A stretch of DNA of 64,000 nt from CAWAND01 sp963727915 (GTDB lineage Bacteria > Chloroflexota > Anaerolineae > Anaerolineales > E44-bin32). The notes under the pieces were generated by a model that was given only the letters and a program-made list of their open reading frames with translations, was not told where the DNA came from and made no database searches. Below, piece after piece: positions 46,078 through 54,686 of the stretch. The number at the start of each line of letters is the position of its first letter. Position 1 is the first letter of the stretch. The stretch lies in contig CAVSID010000002.1 of assembly GCA_963727915.1 (NCBI GenBank), forward strand, positions 248,001 to 312,000. The letters run 5' to 3'. A program made the translations under genes and the position numbers.

Positions 46078-47373
46078 ATGTCGAACCCCATCATCGAACT
46101 CGTTCACGCCCGCCAGGTCTTGGATTCCAGGGGGAATCCGACAGTGGAGGTGGAAGTCGGATTGCTGGATGGCAGTCAAGGGCGGGCTATCGTGCCGTCG
46201 GGCGCGTCGACCGGTGTCCACGAAGCGCTTGAACTGCGGGATGGAGACAAGGATCGCTATTCGGGCAAGGGCGTGTTGACCGCCGTCGCCAATGTCAACG
46301 AGGAAATCGCCGAAAACCTGGTGGGTTGGTATGCTGCTGACCAGAAAGCCATCGACGAGATGCTCTTATCCTTGGACGGCACCGAGAACAAGTCGCGGCT
46401 CGGCGCCAATGCAATCCTGGGGGTCAGCCTGGCGGTGGCCAAAGCGGCCGCCCAGTCCGCCGAGCTGCCTCTCTATCGCTACATCGGGGGCGTGTATTCG
46501 CATGTGCTTCCGGTCCCCATGATGAATATCCTAAACGGCGGGGCCCACACCGGCTGGCAATCCACAGATGTACAGGAGTTCATGGTTATGCCATTGGGCG
46601 CGCCGTCATTTGCTGAAGGGCTGCGCTGGGGCGTAGAAATCTATCATGCCTTGAAGGGTGTGCTCAAGGACAAGGGCTACGCTACGCTGGTTGGGGACGA
46701 AGGCGGCTACGCTCCTGCTTTGAAGGCCAACCAAGAGGCCGTCGAGATCATTCTGTCGGCGATTGAGAAAGCCGGGTACAAGGCCGGCGAAGACGTCGGG
46801 CTGGCACTCGACCCGGCCGCCTCCGAATGGTTCGACAAAGAGAAGGGGAAATACATCCTTCGCAAGGAAGGCGTCGAGCTATCGGGCGAGGAATTGGTCG
46901 ATTTCTGGGAAGCATGGATCAAACAGTACCCGCTCGTGTCCCTTGAGGATGGTCTGGGTGAGGACGACTGGGAAACGTGGAGTTTGTTGACCGAACGCCT
47001 CGGAGGCAAGGTCCAGATCGTGGGAGACGATCTGCTGGTCACGAACCCGGAGCGTGTGAAGCGCGGAATCGAAGAGGGCTCCTGCAACGCACTGCTGGTG
47101 AAGGTCAACCAGATCGGATCCCTGACAGAGACCATCCAGGCGGTCGAGATGTGCACGCGAGCGGGTTGGCGGACGGTGACGTCCCACAGATCAGGCGAAA
47201 CGGAAGACACGACTATTGCCGATCTGTCCGTCGCGCTGAATATGGGGCAGATCAAGACCGGTGCGCCGGCCAGATCCGATCGTGTAGCGAAATACAACCA
47301 GCTACTCCGAATCGAAGAGGAGTTGGGGTCCGAGGCAGCCTACGCAGGCTGGGGAGCGCTCAAACGAGATTGA
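46078..47373 (+). CDS. eno: Enolase
   Basis: Dehydrates 2-phosphoglycerate to phosphoenolpyruvate in glycolysis. 431 residues from the ATG at 46078, preceded by GGAGGAG; a longer frame to 45988 lacks support. Signatures are ARQVLDSRGNPTVEVEV, PSGASTGVHEALELRD, MMNILNGGAHTGWQSTDVQEFMVMP, PLVSLEDGLGEDDWE, LLVKVNQIGSLTE and the catalytic loop SHRSGETEDTTIADLSV. The frame is intact. It is divergent from the cysteine desulfurase gene. Confidence 0.97.
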   Translation: MSNPIIELVHARQVLDSRGNPTVEVEVGLLDGSQGRAIVPSGASTGVHEALELRDGDKDRYSGKGVLTAVANVNEEIAENLVGWYAADQKAIDEMLLSLDGTENKSRLGANAILGVSLAVAKAAAQSAELPLYRYIGGVYSHVLPVPMMNILNGGAHTGWQSTDVQEFMVMPLGAPSFAEGLRWGVEIYHALKGVLKDKGYATLVGDEGGYAPALKANQEAVEIILSAIEKAGYKAGEDVGLALDPAASEWFDKEKGKYILRKEGVELSGEELVDFWEAWIKQYPLVSLEDGLGEDDWETWSLLTERLGGKVQIVGDDLLVTNPERVKRGIEEGSCNALLVKVNQIGSLTETIQAVEMCTRAGWRTVTSHRSGETEDTTIADLSVALNMGQIKTGAPARSDRVAKYNQLLRIEEELGSEAAYAGWGALKRD

Positions 47374-47399
47374 CTCAGGCGGGGATGGCCGCCACGCTG

Positions 47400-47891
47400 C
47401 TAGGGGATGTCGCTCTGGTCGACTGAGCCTGTGTCGGGGGCGCGGTTGCCTGGGATGGGGGTGGCGCAGTAAGGGCAAACCTGCCAGGGAAGCTCCATAA
47501 GCCGGCCGCAGTGGGTACACGCCTTCTGCAGCCTTGTATGGCAGTGGGGACAGACCTGCCAGTCCGGCCGAGTTTGTGCGCCGCATCCGGGGCACACCGG
47601 CCGGTCTTCAATTTCGGTAAGCAGGGCCTCTTCTTCCAGGGCCCGTTGATAGACCTCGTCCAAGGTCTGACGCGGCCTCAGTACGAGATAGACCACCAGG
47701 CCCGCCGGGCCCAGCAGCAGAACGACGGCGGCCGCCAGGATCTGCGCCAGACGATCGTGGCTGCGTGCACCTGCGTCTCGAAATGCCCAGAAAGCCAGGC
47801 TCAACCACAGCGCTGCCAAGAAGGCGCCGAAGAAGGCGGTAACGTACAGAAACAGGTTGGCGAGTGATCCCAAGTTGAGGCCGGTTGGCAT
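47400..47891 (-). CDS. Membrane protein with C-terminal double zinc ribbon
   Basis: 163 residues: two membrane helices (NLFLYVTAFFGAFLAALWLSLAFWAF and LAQILAAAVVLLLGPAGLVVYLVLRP), a short linker, then two CxxC-type ribbons (CPGCGAQTRPDWQVCPHC and CTHCGRLMELPWQVCPYC). This layout matches zinc-ribbon membrane proteins with no known reaction. The frame is intact. It is convergent with enolase. Confidence 0.75.
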   Translation of the reverse strand: MPTGLNLGSLANLFLYVTAFFGAFLAALWLSLAFWAFRDAGARSHDRLAQILAAAVVLLLGPAGLVVYLVLRPRQTLDEVYQRALEEEALLTEIEDRPVCPGCGAQTRPDWQVCPHCHTRLQKACTHCGRLMELPWQVCPYCATPIPGNRAPDTGSVDQSDIP

Positions 47892-47963
47892 GAACCTTGC
47901 TCCCGTAAGAGGCGATTATAGCATGCGGATCTTCGCCAACAGGTGTGCAACTTTCGGGCCGCG

Positions 47964-47992
47964 TTGACAGCCTGGACAAGGTGATCTAGAGT
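47964..47992 (+). promoter_or_regulatory. Sigma-70-type promoter of radC
   Basis: A perfect TTGACA at 47964-47969 and TAGAGT at 47987-47992 are spaced by 17 bases, with the expected start near 47999, 40 bases before the radC ATG. Confidence 0.75.
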
Positions 47993-48038
47993 TGAGCCAT
48001 TCCAGCTTCACCTTCCATAGTCAAAAGAGGGGGAAAAC

Positions 48039-48740
48039 ATGTCCAGGCGCGGGGACTCGTATCGCATTACCGATCTGGCAGTATCAGAGCGGCCGCGGGA
48101 GCGTTTGGCGAGGCTCGGCCCGGCAGCACTCTCAAACGCTGAGCTGCTCGCCATTTTGCTCCGTTCGGGGATTGTGGGCATGAATGCTGTCCAGCTGGCA
48201 CAGGAAATCCTGGTACAAACCGGTGGGTTGGCGGGCCTTCACCGCACGGCGTATGCCGAACTTTGCCAACGGCGTGGCGTGGGACCGGCCAAAGCCGCCC
48301 AGTTGAAGGCGGCCATTGAAGTGGGGCGGCGAATGGCGGTTGCTTCGCCCGAGGAGCGGCCTTCGATCCAGTCTCCGGAGGATGCGGCAGGCTTGCTGCT
48401 CTACGAGATGGCAGCCCTGGAACAGGAGCACCTCCGTGTTCTCTTGTTAGACACGCGCAACCGGCTAGTCCGGACAGTGGAGGTCTATCGAGGCTCACTG
48501 AACACGTCGCTGATCAGAGTCGGTGAGGTGTTTCGGGATGCGGTTCGCTACCACGCAGCCGCTATCATTGTGGCCCACAATCACCCCAGCGGGGATCCTA
48601 CGCCCAGTCCCGAAGATGTGAGTGTGACCAAGGCGATCGTCGAAGCCGGGCGTCTGCTGGATATCGAGGTGCTTGATCATCTGGTCATCGGTCGGGGACG
48701 GTACGTGTCGCTCAAGGCCCAGGGGCTGGGGTTTGGGTGA
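48039..48740 (+). CDS. radC: RadC-family JAB-domain protein
   Basis: 233 residues, frame intact. An N-terminal helix-hairpin-helix (RERLARLGPAALSNAELLAILLRSG; GVGPAKAAQLKAAIEVGRRMA) precedes the JAB/MPN metal site with VAHNHPSGDPTPSPEDV. RadC was named as a DNA repair factor, but its biochemical role is unsettled. It has its own promoter and is followed four bases later by the M23 fusion gene. Confidence 0.93.
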   Translation: MSRRGDSYRITDLAVSERPRERLARLGPAALSNAELLAILLRSGIVGMNAVQLAQEILVQTGGLAGLHRTAYAELCQRRGVGPAKAAQLKAAIEVGRRMAVASPEERPSIQSPEDAAGLLLYEMAALEQEHLRVLLLDTRNRLVRTVEVYRGSLNTSLIRVGEVFRDAVRYHAAAIIVAHNHPSGDPTPSPEDVSVTKAIVEAGRLLDIEVLDHLVIGRGRYVSLKAQGLGFG

Positions 48741-48743
48741 ACC

Positions 48744-50382
48744 ATGAACGTATTACTTGACTACCAGGTCATTCTTCTACCGAAACGCGATTATTGGCAA
48801 TGGGTTCGCGCCTGCTCGAAGTATGTGGTTGCATTCGGCGCCAACTTAACCGACGATCCGCAGACGGCGATCGGGTACATGGCCCCGGGCCAGGTGATCA
48901 CATTCCCGGCGGGCGATGGCATATTCGCCGACCACGCCGATACCTTAGGCTGGCTGCAAGAGGCAGCACCTGGAATCCGTCTCGATCCGTTGGACGTGAA
49001 GTCCCACAAGGACCTCAAGGCAGCCCTCAAGCAGCGCCTGGAGGACGATGACCGTTATGGCCAGAAGCAGCGACCATTCTACCTGCTGTGGCCCACCGAC
49101 TATCCTGTGATCACGCAGGCATTCGGCGCCAATCCCCAGATCTACAAACGGTTTGGGATGCCCGGTCATGAGGGCCTGGACATCAGGGCCCTCACTAATA
49201 CTAACGTGTATGCCTGTGCAGGCGGCACGGTTTACGAAGTGCATACCAATCCCAAAGACCATCCCTATGGGATCCATGTTCGACTACGACACAAGGACGG
49301 CTACCGGACGGTGTACGGGCACCTGGCCCGTGCGTTGGTCAGTGTGGGCCAGGCAGTGGAGGCGGGGCAGGTGCTCGGGAAGGCTGACTTCAACAGGTGC
49401 GTCGACGGCGGCTCACCTACACCTGACGCTTGAGCGGGACGGAGCGACGGCTCGCAAAGAGACCAAGTATCCGAAAGACGTGCTTGACCCCACGCCATTC
49501 ATGGTATGGCCGGATCGCCCCCTCAAGAAGAGCCTGCCCTCCCTGACGTGGCCCGCCGGACGATGCCTCGTCGGGGGAGGCGCCCAGCGAAGTAGCCAAC
49601 TCACGGCGGAAGACCTGGACCATATCCAAGTCGCCCGCCTAGAAGCTGTGCGTGTGGGAGCATGCGAGTCGTTTGAGAACGTGGCTGCGCTGCGCCAAAT
49701 CCGTCCCGGGATGCTCGTCGTTGCGAGCCTGACCGCCGATCTCTCCGATGGACTGGTTTCCTCTGCCGAATTCGTCCGCGGGGTTTCAGATGATTTGCGG
49801 CGACTGTCTGAGGCTGGGGTCAACTACTTCGAGGTTGCCGAACAGCCGAACCTGCAATCCGGGGGCTGGGGCCGGTCGTGGCGAACAGGTCTTGAGTTTG
49901 GGACCTGGTTTCAGGACGTGTTGGCCGGCCTCAAGGACGCGGCACCTCAGGCGCGCTTCGGGTTCCCGGGCTTGGCGCCGGGCGGGGAAGTTGTCGGTTG
50001 GAGGGGCGACGCCGTAAGGTTCTTGGCCGACGCACAGGGCGCTGTCAACGAGGCCGATTGGATTGGTGTGGACTGCTATGGGGGACCGCCTGCGACGGGG
50101 TGGGAGAAGGGGTTGTCTCAAACGATCGCCGCCTACCGGGCTTCCTTCCCTGACAAGCTCCTCTTCGTGGCCGTGGAAGCACCGCCCGAGGTTGTGGGCA
50201 GTGGCATGGCGAGGGCGCAGGCCATCTTGGCGCTGTTTCGACGCCTCAGATCTGAACCCAATGTAGGGGCGGCGTTCTGCGTCGATCTGGCGAATGATCT
50301 GGATTATGAGGCGGGCGGCGATCGTCAGGCCGACGTTCCTCAGATGGGCATTGCGGAAGCCCTGGGACAGCGCGGTTTCTGA
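48744..50382 (+). CDS. M23 peptidase domain fused to a glycosidase-like TIM barrel (one frameshift)
   Basis: About 545 residues. Residues 1-110 form an unrecognised N-terminal part starting VLLDYQVILLPKRDYWQW. The M23 (LytM) domain follows with FGMPGHEGLDIRA (metal His and Asp), YGIHVRLRHKDGYRTVYGHLA, and AHLHLTLE, where the HxH metal site is read after a shift near 49395. The C-terminal 260 residues resemble a glycosidase TIM barrel, with YFEVAEQPNL and KLLFVAVEAPPE at strand ends. There is no signal peptide, so the cellular location is unclear. A cell-wall lytic or structural role is inferred. Confidence 0.7.
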
Positions 50383-50395
50383 GGAATATCTCCAG

Positions 50396-50734
50396 CTAGA
50401 GGAAACTAATCCAACGAATTCGAAAGCCCTTGAGCTTTCCGCGTGGCTCGCTCCAGTGCGCGTCTACCGATTCAACCACGGCTTCGGGTGGACCGTGTTG
50501 TACAGCGTTGTACAGTGAATCAAGGCTGGGCTTCGGGCCCTCGGCTATGACTTCGACGCGATCCTTATGACGATTGCGCACCCATCCCACCAAGCCAAGC
50601 GACTCGGCGTGCTGTTTGACAAACAGGCGGAAGCGAACTCGCTTGACTTTGCCTGAGATAAGCAGATGCAGACGTTGGGGGAGGTCGGGGTTGCGGCCGG
50701 GCTTCGCCATCGCGGCCTTTTGCGCGGTTGTCAT
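50396..50734 (-). CDS. Acylphosphatase-like protein with altered phosphate loop
   Basis: 112 residues. The ferredoxin-like fold of acylphosphatases (carboxyl-phosphate hydrolysis) is suggested by HLLISGKVKRVRFRLFVKQHAESLGLVGWVRN and VEVIAEGP. The conserved loop normally reads GxVQGVGFR; here it reads GKVKRVRFR, so the two small residues before FR are Arg. The catalytic-like Arg and the Asn in WVRN remain. The start overlaps the HEAT gene stop (ATGA). It could have lost the usual activity. Confidence 0.7.
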   Translation of the reverse strand: MTTAQKAAMAKPGRNPDLPQRLHLLISGKVKRVRFRLFVKQHAESLGLVGWVRNRHKDRVEVIAEGPKPSLDSLYNAVQHGPPEAVVESVDAHWSEPRGKLKGFRIRWISFL

Positions 50735-51717
50735 TCGTCGAGGTCGATGAGCTCCAAGGGGTCTACTTCATCGTCGTCCGGCCCATCGAGATCCATCAGA
50801 AGGAAGTCCGGCGTGCTGCTCAGAAAGTTGAGGTAGTCCAGCGCGTCCTCGATCAGACCAGCGTCTTCGGCGAACGCCTCGTTCTCCTGGATGGCCAACA
50901 ACGCCTTCTCCGACCGCTGTCCGCCTATGACCCCGAGTGACCAGATGGCCGCCCGACGCACTGAGAGCCGCGCGTCTTCCAGGAGTTCGATCAGCGACGG
51001 CACGGTGCTGCGCGCTTCGAGTTCCCCCGCCGCCCGTGCCGCTTCTTCGCGGATGTGCGGGGAGGGATTGTGCAACGCTTCGGCGACCGCCGGTACCCAT
51101 TTTTCGTGGGCAGAGCGCCCCATGGCCATCACGCCGGCGCGCCTGACGGCCTCTTCAGACGAAGCGTAGGCCACCTCAATCAGGCCACCAACTTCTGGGC
51201 GCGATGAATATCCAAGCGACTCAAGGGCTCGCAAGCCTACTTCGCTGGGGCTCTCGGCCTGCACCAGTGCAAGCAGGTGATCCTCGAGAGCCTTGTGCAG
51301 CGCTGGATCTAGCTTATCGACTTCTCCAAGATACACGAATCGGCCCAAAGCCTCGGCGGCTCGAGCCCGTACCGCATCGTCTTCGTCCTCTCCTATGAGT
51401 TGGATCAGTTTGCGAGCGAGTTCGGGATCCTCGCACTCCCAGAGGTTGGCCACGGCCTGGCGGCGCACCTCCGGGTCGGTGTCGTCGAGGGCGATGCGAT
51501 TAACGCATTCAAAATCCAGCTCGAAGTGATCTTGAGCGAGCTGGCCCAACTGGTGAATGACAGCCTGGCGATTGGCGGTCGGCGTGTCCTTCCAGCGCTC
51601 AGTAACGGTCTGTGCCCCGGCAGAGTCCAGATCTGACAATTGTGCCAGATCTAGGGTCGGGACCGGTTGGCTTTCGTCGAGGAGAGAGTCCAGTATCTTG
51701 TGCAGGTTGTCGGGCAT
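50731..51717 (-). CDS. HEAT-repeat protein
   Basis: 328 residues, cytoplasmic, frame intact. At least five HEAT/PBS-lyase-type repeats are visible, for example DTDPEVRRQAVANLWECEDPE, DEDDAVRARAAEALGRF and DARLSVRRAAIWSLGVIGG. The C-terminus is acidic (DGPDDDEVDPLELIDLDE). Such solenoids bind other proteins. It lies between RseP and the acylphosphatase-like gene, coupled to the latter. The partner is unknown. Confidence 0.85.
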   Translation of the reverse strand: MPDNLHKILDSLLDESQPVPTLDLAQLSDLDSAGAQTVTERWKDTPTANRQAVIHQLGQLAQDHFELDFECVNRIALDDTDPEVRRQAVANLWECEDPELARKLIQLIGEDEDDAVRARAAEALGRFVYLGEVDKLDPALHKALEDHLLALVQAESPSEVGLRALESLGYSSRPEVGGLIEVAYASSEEAVRRAGVMAMGRSAHEKWVPAVAEALHNPSPHIREEAARAAGELEARSTVPSLIELLEDARLSVRRAAIWSLGVIGGQRSEKALLAIQENEAFAEDAGLIEDALDYLNFLSSTPDFLLMDLDGPDDDEVDPLELIDLDE

Positions 51718-51731
51718 GTCTAGGGCGCGGC

Positions 51732-52781
51732 TCAGTGCGGGAGGGCGATTGGGTTGACGAAATCTTGGAAGTTGACGTACAGCATCACGATGAGAAGCAC
51801 CGCAAACCCGATGGCATGCGCCAGCCCTTCGTAACGGGGGGCAATTCTACGCCCGGCAATCGCCTCGTAGGCGACGAACATCAGGCGGCCGCCGTCAAGG
51901 GCAGGGAAGGGAAGCAAGTTGGCGATGGCCAGGCCGATGCTGATCACGCCGATCAAATTCAAGGTGAGGAATGGGCGCTGTGTGTTGCGGTCGATTCTAC
52001 CGGCCCAGGCGAGCATATCGTACATCCCCTTGAGGCCGCTGACCCGCGCTTGGGAGGGTTGGATCTGGCCCTCCATGAGGCGCGCCGGAAGGCGAACGAT
52101 CATGGTAACCTGCGTGGCCGTGGAGTCCCAGCCCAGTCGGACCGCTTCTGCAAGCGGTTCCGCCTTGGACGGATTTCCGAGCGTGATACCGATTGGCCCC
52201 TCGTCCGGCGGCGGGTTGGTGCGTGGGATGAGTGTAGCCTCCACCGTTTGGCCGTGGCGATCGAGGGTGAGGCTGATGGGCTGCCCCAGATGGTCGTTGA
52301 CGATTGATTGAAGTGTGTCAAAGCCGTCCACGGCCTGACTGTCGGCGGTGAGAATGAGATCGTCGGCCTGAAGGCCAGCCTGCTCAGCGGGCGACCCGGT
52401 GTCGACGGTCGTGATGATGACCTTGGACGGGTCAGGGGCGGCGAACTTGTAGGCGGCCGTGAAAGCCACGAACGCAAGCAAGACGTTGGCGAGGGGGCCG
52501 GCCACGAGAACGGCGGTTCTAACCCGCTTGGAGGCGCTGGCCAAACCGCCAGGGACATCGGGATCATCTTCTCCGGCTGGCCGGACGAATCCCCCGAGAG
52601 GGATGGCATTCAGGGTGAACCGGGTTCCTCGGTAGTAGAACAAAGTCGCCAGCCTGGGAGGGAATCCAAAGCCAAACTCCTCGACCACTACGCCGGTTGC
52701 CTTAGCCGCCAAGAAATGGCCCAGCTCGTGTCCGAAAATGAGAACAGCCAAAACTGCCACGAACAGCACAAAATCAAGCAA
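51732..52781 (-). CDS. rseP: Site-2 membrane protease RseP (M50)
   Basis: 349-residue intramembrane zinc protease that releases anti-sigma factors or other membrane-bound regulators. Zinc motif HELGH is at residues 18-22 in the first helix, a PDZ domain lies at about 110-190 (GSPAEQAGLQADDLILTADSQAVDGF), and the second metal-site motif is NLLPFPALDGGRL near 283-295. The FGFGFPPR and LGGFVRPAGEDD segments are typical. The frame is intact. No anti-sigma factor gene is nearby. Confidence 0.95.
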   Translation of the reverse strand: MLDFVLFVAVLAVLIFGHELGHFLAAKATGVVVEEFGFGFPPRLATLFYYRGTRFTLNAIPLGGFVRPAGEDDPDVPGGLASASKRVRTAVLVAGPLANVLLAFVAFTAAYKFAAPDPSKVIITTVDTGSPAEQAGLQADDLILTADSQAVDGFDTLQSIVNDHLGQPISLTLDRHGQTVEATLIPRTNPPPDEGPIGITLGNPSKAEPLAEAVRLGWDSTATQVTMIVRLPARLMEGQIQPSQARVSGLKGMYDMLAWAGRIDRNTQRPFLTLNLIGVISIGLAIANLLPFPALDGGRLMFVAYEAIAGRRIAPRYEGLAHAIGFAVLLIVMLYVNFQDFVNPIALPH

Positions 52782-52835
52782 GCGGGTGCGCCTCGTATAA
52801 AAGACTTCGGAATGTGGTCAAACGCGAGGATTATA

Positions 52836-53831
52836 TCATTCAGGGTCAGGTGAATCGTCGGAAGCCAGAAGTCGGGCAGCCGGGCCGGGGTTTCCCCGAT
52901 ACAGTGCCCGCACGCCATCGTGCGAGCGAAGGAGTGCTTCCAGCTGGGGGGCGTGCTCGGCGGTGGTGACGCAGTGGACCGTCGGGCCGGCATCGAGTGT
53001 GTAGCAAACATCCAGACCCTCGGCGCGCCAAGCGACGATATCCTGCATGAGGCTGATGCTCTCAGGGGCCCAGTACAACAAGGGCGGAGACGATGTCATC
53101 ATGACGGCATGCATCATGTTGCTGTCCAGTTCTACAACCCCAGCCAGGCGATGAAAATCGCATTCGTCCAAGGCGGAACGGCATTCGGCGAGCCGAGTGG
53201 GGGCACCGGCCAGCCTGGCTTCCTGAAGCGGGCTGCTGGCGGCCAGCCTGTGACCTTCGCTCGAACCGGTGGATTTTGGACGGTTCTCAACAACGGCGAT
53301 CCAATCAACCAGGTCCCAATGGTCTGGGGGCCAAAGTTGTTCGGCGAACGACGAATCATCGTCGTCACCTCGCCGCCACTCAACAAAGCCGCCGAAAACC
53401 GACCTGGCCGCCGAACCAGACCCTTTTCGGGCGAGGATTGAAAGCTGCCTGGGAGTCAGGTCCAGGCCAAGGGCGCCCGAGGCGGCCAGAGTCAGCGCAG
53501 CGAAACCCGATGCCGACGAGGCAATGCCGGCCGAGGATGGAAAGCTGTTTTGGCTGACAATTCGGGCGTGCGCGGTCGTATTCGTGATCTTCCTAATTCG
53601 GTCCAGATGAGCAGACACACGCCACCTGGAATCTCTGTCTGCCAGGTGGCCGTCGAGTTCGAATATATCCTCGGACAGGGCGTCGTCAAACGTAAGACTG
53701 GTCCAAGTCTCCAGTCCGCCGAGTGTCATTGACAGCGAGCCAGATGCCGGAAGGTTGATGGTGTCGTCTCTGACCCCCCAATACTTTATGAAAGCGATGT
53801 TGGGATGGGAGATGGCCGTTGCCGAAGGCAT
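52836..53831 (-). CDS. Mevalonate-pathway decarboxylase (diphosphomevalonate or phosphomevalonate decarboxylase)
   Basis: 331 residues of the GHMP family, frame intact. Motifs are HPNIAFIKYWGVRDDTINLPASGSLS, SFPSSAGIASSASGFAAL, SGSAARSVFGGF with Arg143, and YTLDAGPTVHC with Asp280. The catalytic Lys (yeast Lys18) is Lys16, but the next Lys of the KYWGK motif (yeast Lys22) is Val20. A relative in Roseiflexus was shown to decarboxylate mevalonate phosphate instead of the diphosphate, so both substrates must be considered. It feeds isoprenoid synthesis. No other pathway genes are in the window. Confidence 0.85.
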   Translation of the reverse strand: MPSATAISHPNIAFIKYWGVRDDTINLPASGSLSMTLGGLETWTSLTFDDALSEDIFELDGHLADRDSRWRVSAHLDRIRKITNTTAHARIVSQNSFPSSAGIASSASGFAALTLAASGALGLDLTPRQLSILARKGSGSAARSVFGGFVEWRRGDDDDSSFAEQLWPPDHWDLVDWIAVVENRPKSTGSSEGHRLAASSPLQEARLAGAPTRLAECRSALDECDFHRLAGVVELDSNMMHAVMMTSSPPLLYWAPESISLMQDIVAWRAEGLDVCYTLDAGPTVHCVTTAEHAPQLEALLRSHDGVRALYRGNPGPAARLLASDDSPDPE

Positions 53832-53870
53832 CGAAAGTGGGTTCCTGAGATACGAGGCTGCCGACAGCGC

Positions 53871-54116
53871 CTAGGCCGGACGGTTGCTCTGGCACTCGGA
53901 CAACGCCCTGATCGCTGCCCGGTATCTTCTCTTGGCAGCCTCCGGGCGACGGATGGATTCATATAAGCGGATGCTCATGTCGGCCCCTTGGATCGGCGAG
54001 GTGTGCGCAGCGCCATCGGGTCCAGCGAAGGGAGTGGTGCTGGATTGAATTTGCTTGAGATCGGCCAGGGCGGCATCAAGCTCGCGCTGGAACTCGACGC
54101 AGGTATCTGGGGACAT
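53871..54116 (-). CDS. Small hypothetical protein upstream of the mevalonate decarboxylase
   Basis: 81 residues, probably helical and soluble, with no family recognised. The ATG at 54116 follows GGAG, and a minus-strand TATAAT lies at 54154-54159. Visible segments are FQRELDAALADLKQIQSSTTPFAG-like and RPEAAKRRYRAAIRALSEC at the end. It reads toward the decarboxylase gene, 39 bases away, and may share its transcript. Confidence 0.5.
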   Translation of the reverse strand: MSPDTCVEFQRELDAALADLKQIQSSTTPFAGPDGAAHTSPIQGADMSIRLYESIRRPEAAKRRYRAAIRALSECQSNRPA

Positions 54117-54189
54117 AGGCTTCTCCGGCTATGTTGGTGAGATGGCAGGCATCATTATATGACATGACAGAGGCCCAGTGCCGATTTAA

Positions 54190-54440
54190 CGCACAAGGTC
54201 GCCATTCGGCGACCAAGGCGAGAGTGGAATACGGGCGGAGGTTGCCCGTGTAAAGGTGCAAGGTCATTAAATCACGATTTGGCAGGTCTGGGGGAGGTTG
54301 AAAGGTGGGTGTAAGGTCGAAAATCACCGATGCATGCTAACCTAAGTCTGGGTAAAGCCTCACCATCACAACCGAATTACCCAGACCAGCCCGTCCGTAC
54401 CTTATCTCTTCCTCCCTCCGGCAAAGGTACGGACGGCGGT
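54190..54440. other. Hairpin-rich non-coding region, candidate structured RNA
   Basis: Four perfect inverted repeats stand in a row without an open frame: GGTCGCC/GGCGACC (54197-54214), ACGGGC/GCCCGT (54231-54249), GTCTGGGTAA/TTACCCAGAC (54346-54386) and CCGTCCGTACCTT/AAGGTACGGACGG (54391-54436). CAGAGGCCCA occurs at 54168-54177 and 54453-54462, and ATTTAAC at both ends. The transcribed strand is not certain. No known ncRNA or riboswitch consensus was recognised. Confidence 0.45.
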
Positions 54441-54475
54441 CATTTAACAGGGCAGAGGCCCAAATCCACGAAACT

Positions 54476-54491
54476 AGTGACAGATTTCACA
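54476..54491. promoter_or_regulatory. CRP-like palindrome AGTGA-N6-TCACA
   Basis: AGTGACAGATTTCACA differs by one base from the palindrome at 41078-41093, and shares half-sites with the one at 26219. It stands between tRNA-His and the hairpin-rich region. Confidence 0.4.
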
Positions 54492-54510
54492 AAGGGGGAA
54501 CAACGAGAAT

Positions 54511-54526
54511 TCGCCCGCAAGGGCGA
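54511..54526 (-). terminator. Hairpin after tRNA-His
   Basis: TCGCCC-gcaa-GGGCGA stands eight bases past the tRNA 3' end. On the minus strand it is followed by ATTCTCGTTGTT, which is only moderately U-rich. Confidence 0.45.
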
Positions 54527-54533
54527 GTTGAGG

Positions 54534-54606
54534 GGTGGCTGACGGGGCTCGAACCCGCAACCCCTTGATCCACAGTCAAGTGCTCTGCCATTGAGCTACA
54601 GCCACC
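54534..54606 (-). tRNA. tRNA-His (anticodon GTG)
   Basis: The anticodon arm CTTGA-CTGTGGA-TCAAG presents GTG. The acceptor stem GTGGCTG/CAGCCAC has an extra 5' G facing C73, the identity feature of tRNA-His. The T loop is TTCGAGC. The 3' CCA is not encoded. It lies 80 bases downstream of hisS on the same strand. Confidence 0.95.
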
Positions 54607-54686
54607 ATGGGCCGGTGTCAATTTGACCGACCGCGGGCCATTGTAACATGATTTCTAGTGGGGGAATTGCGTGCGCTGGCCGATGA

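Noticed and set aside
54361..54440. T-box riboswitch for hisS
   Set aside because: It is downstream of hisS, and the conserved T-box antiterminator sequence is absent. The hisS leader near 55953-56013 also lacks it.
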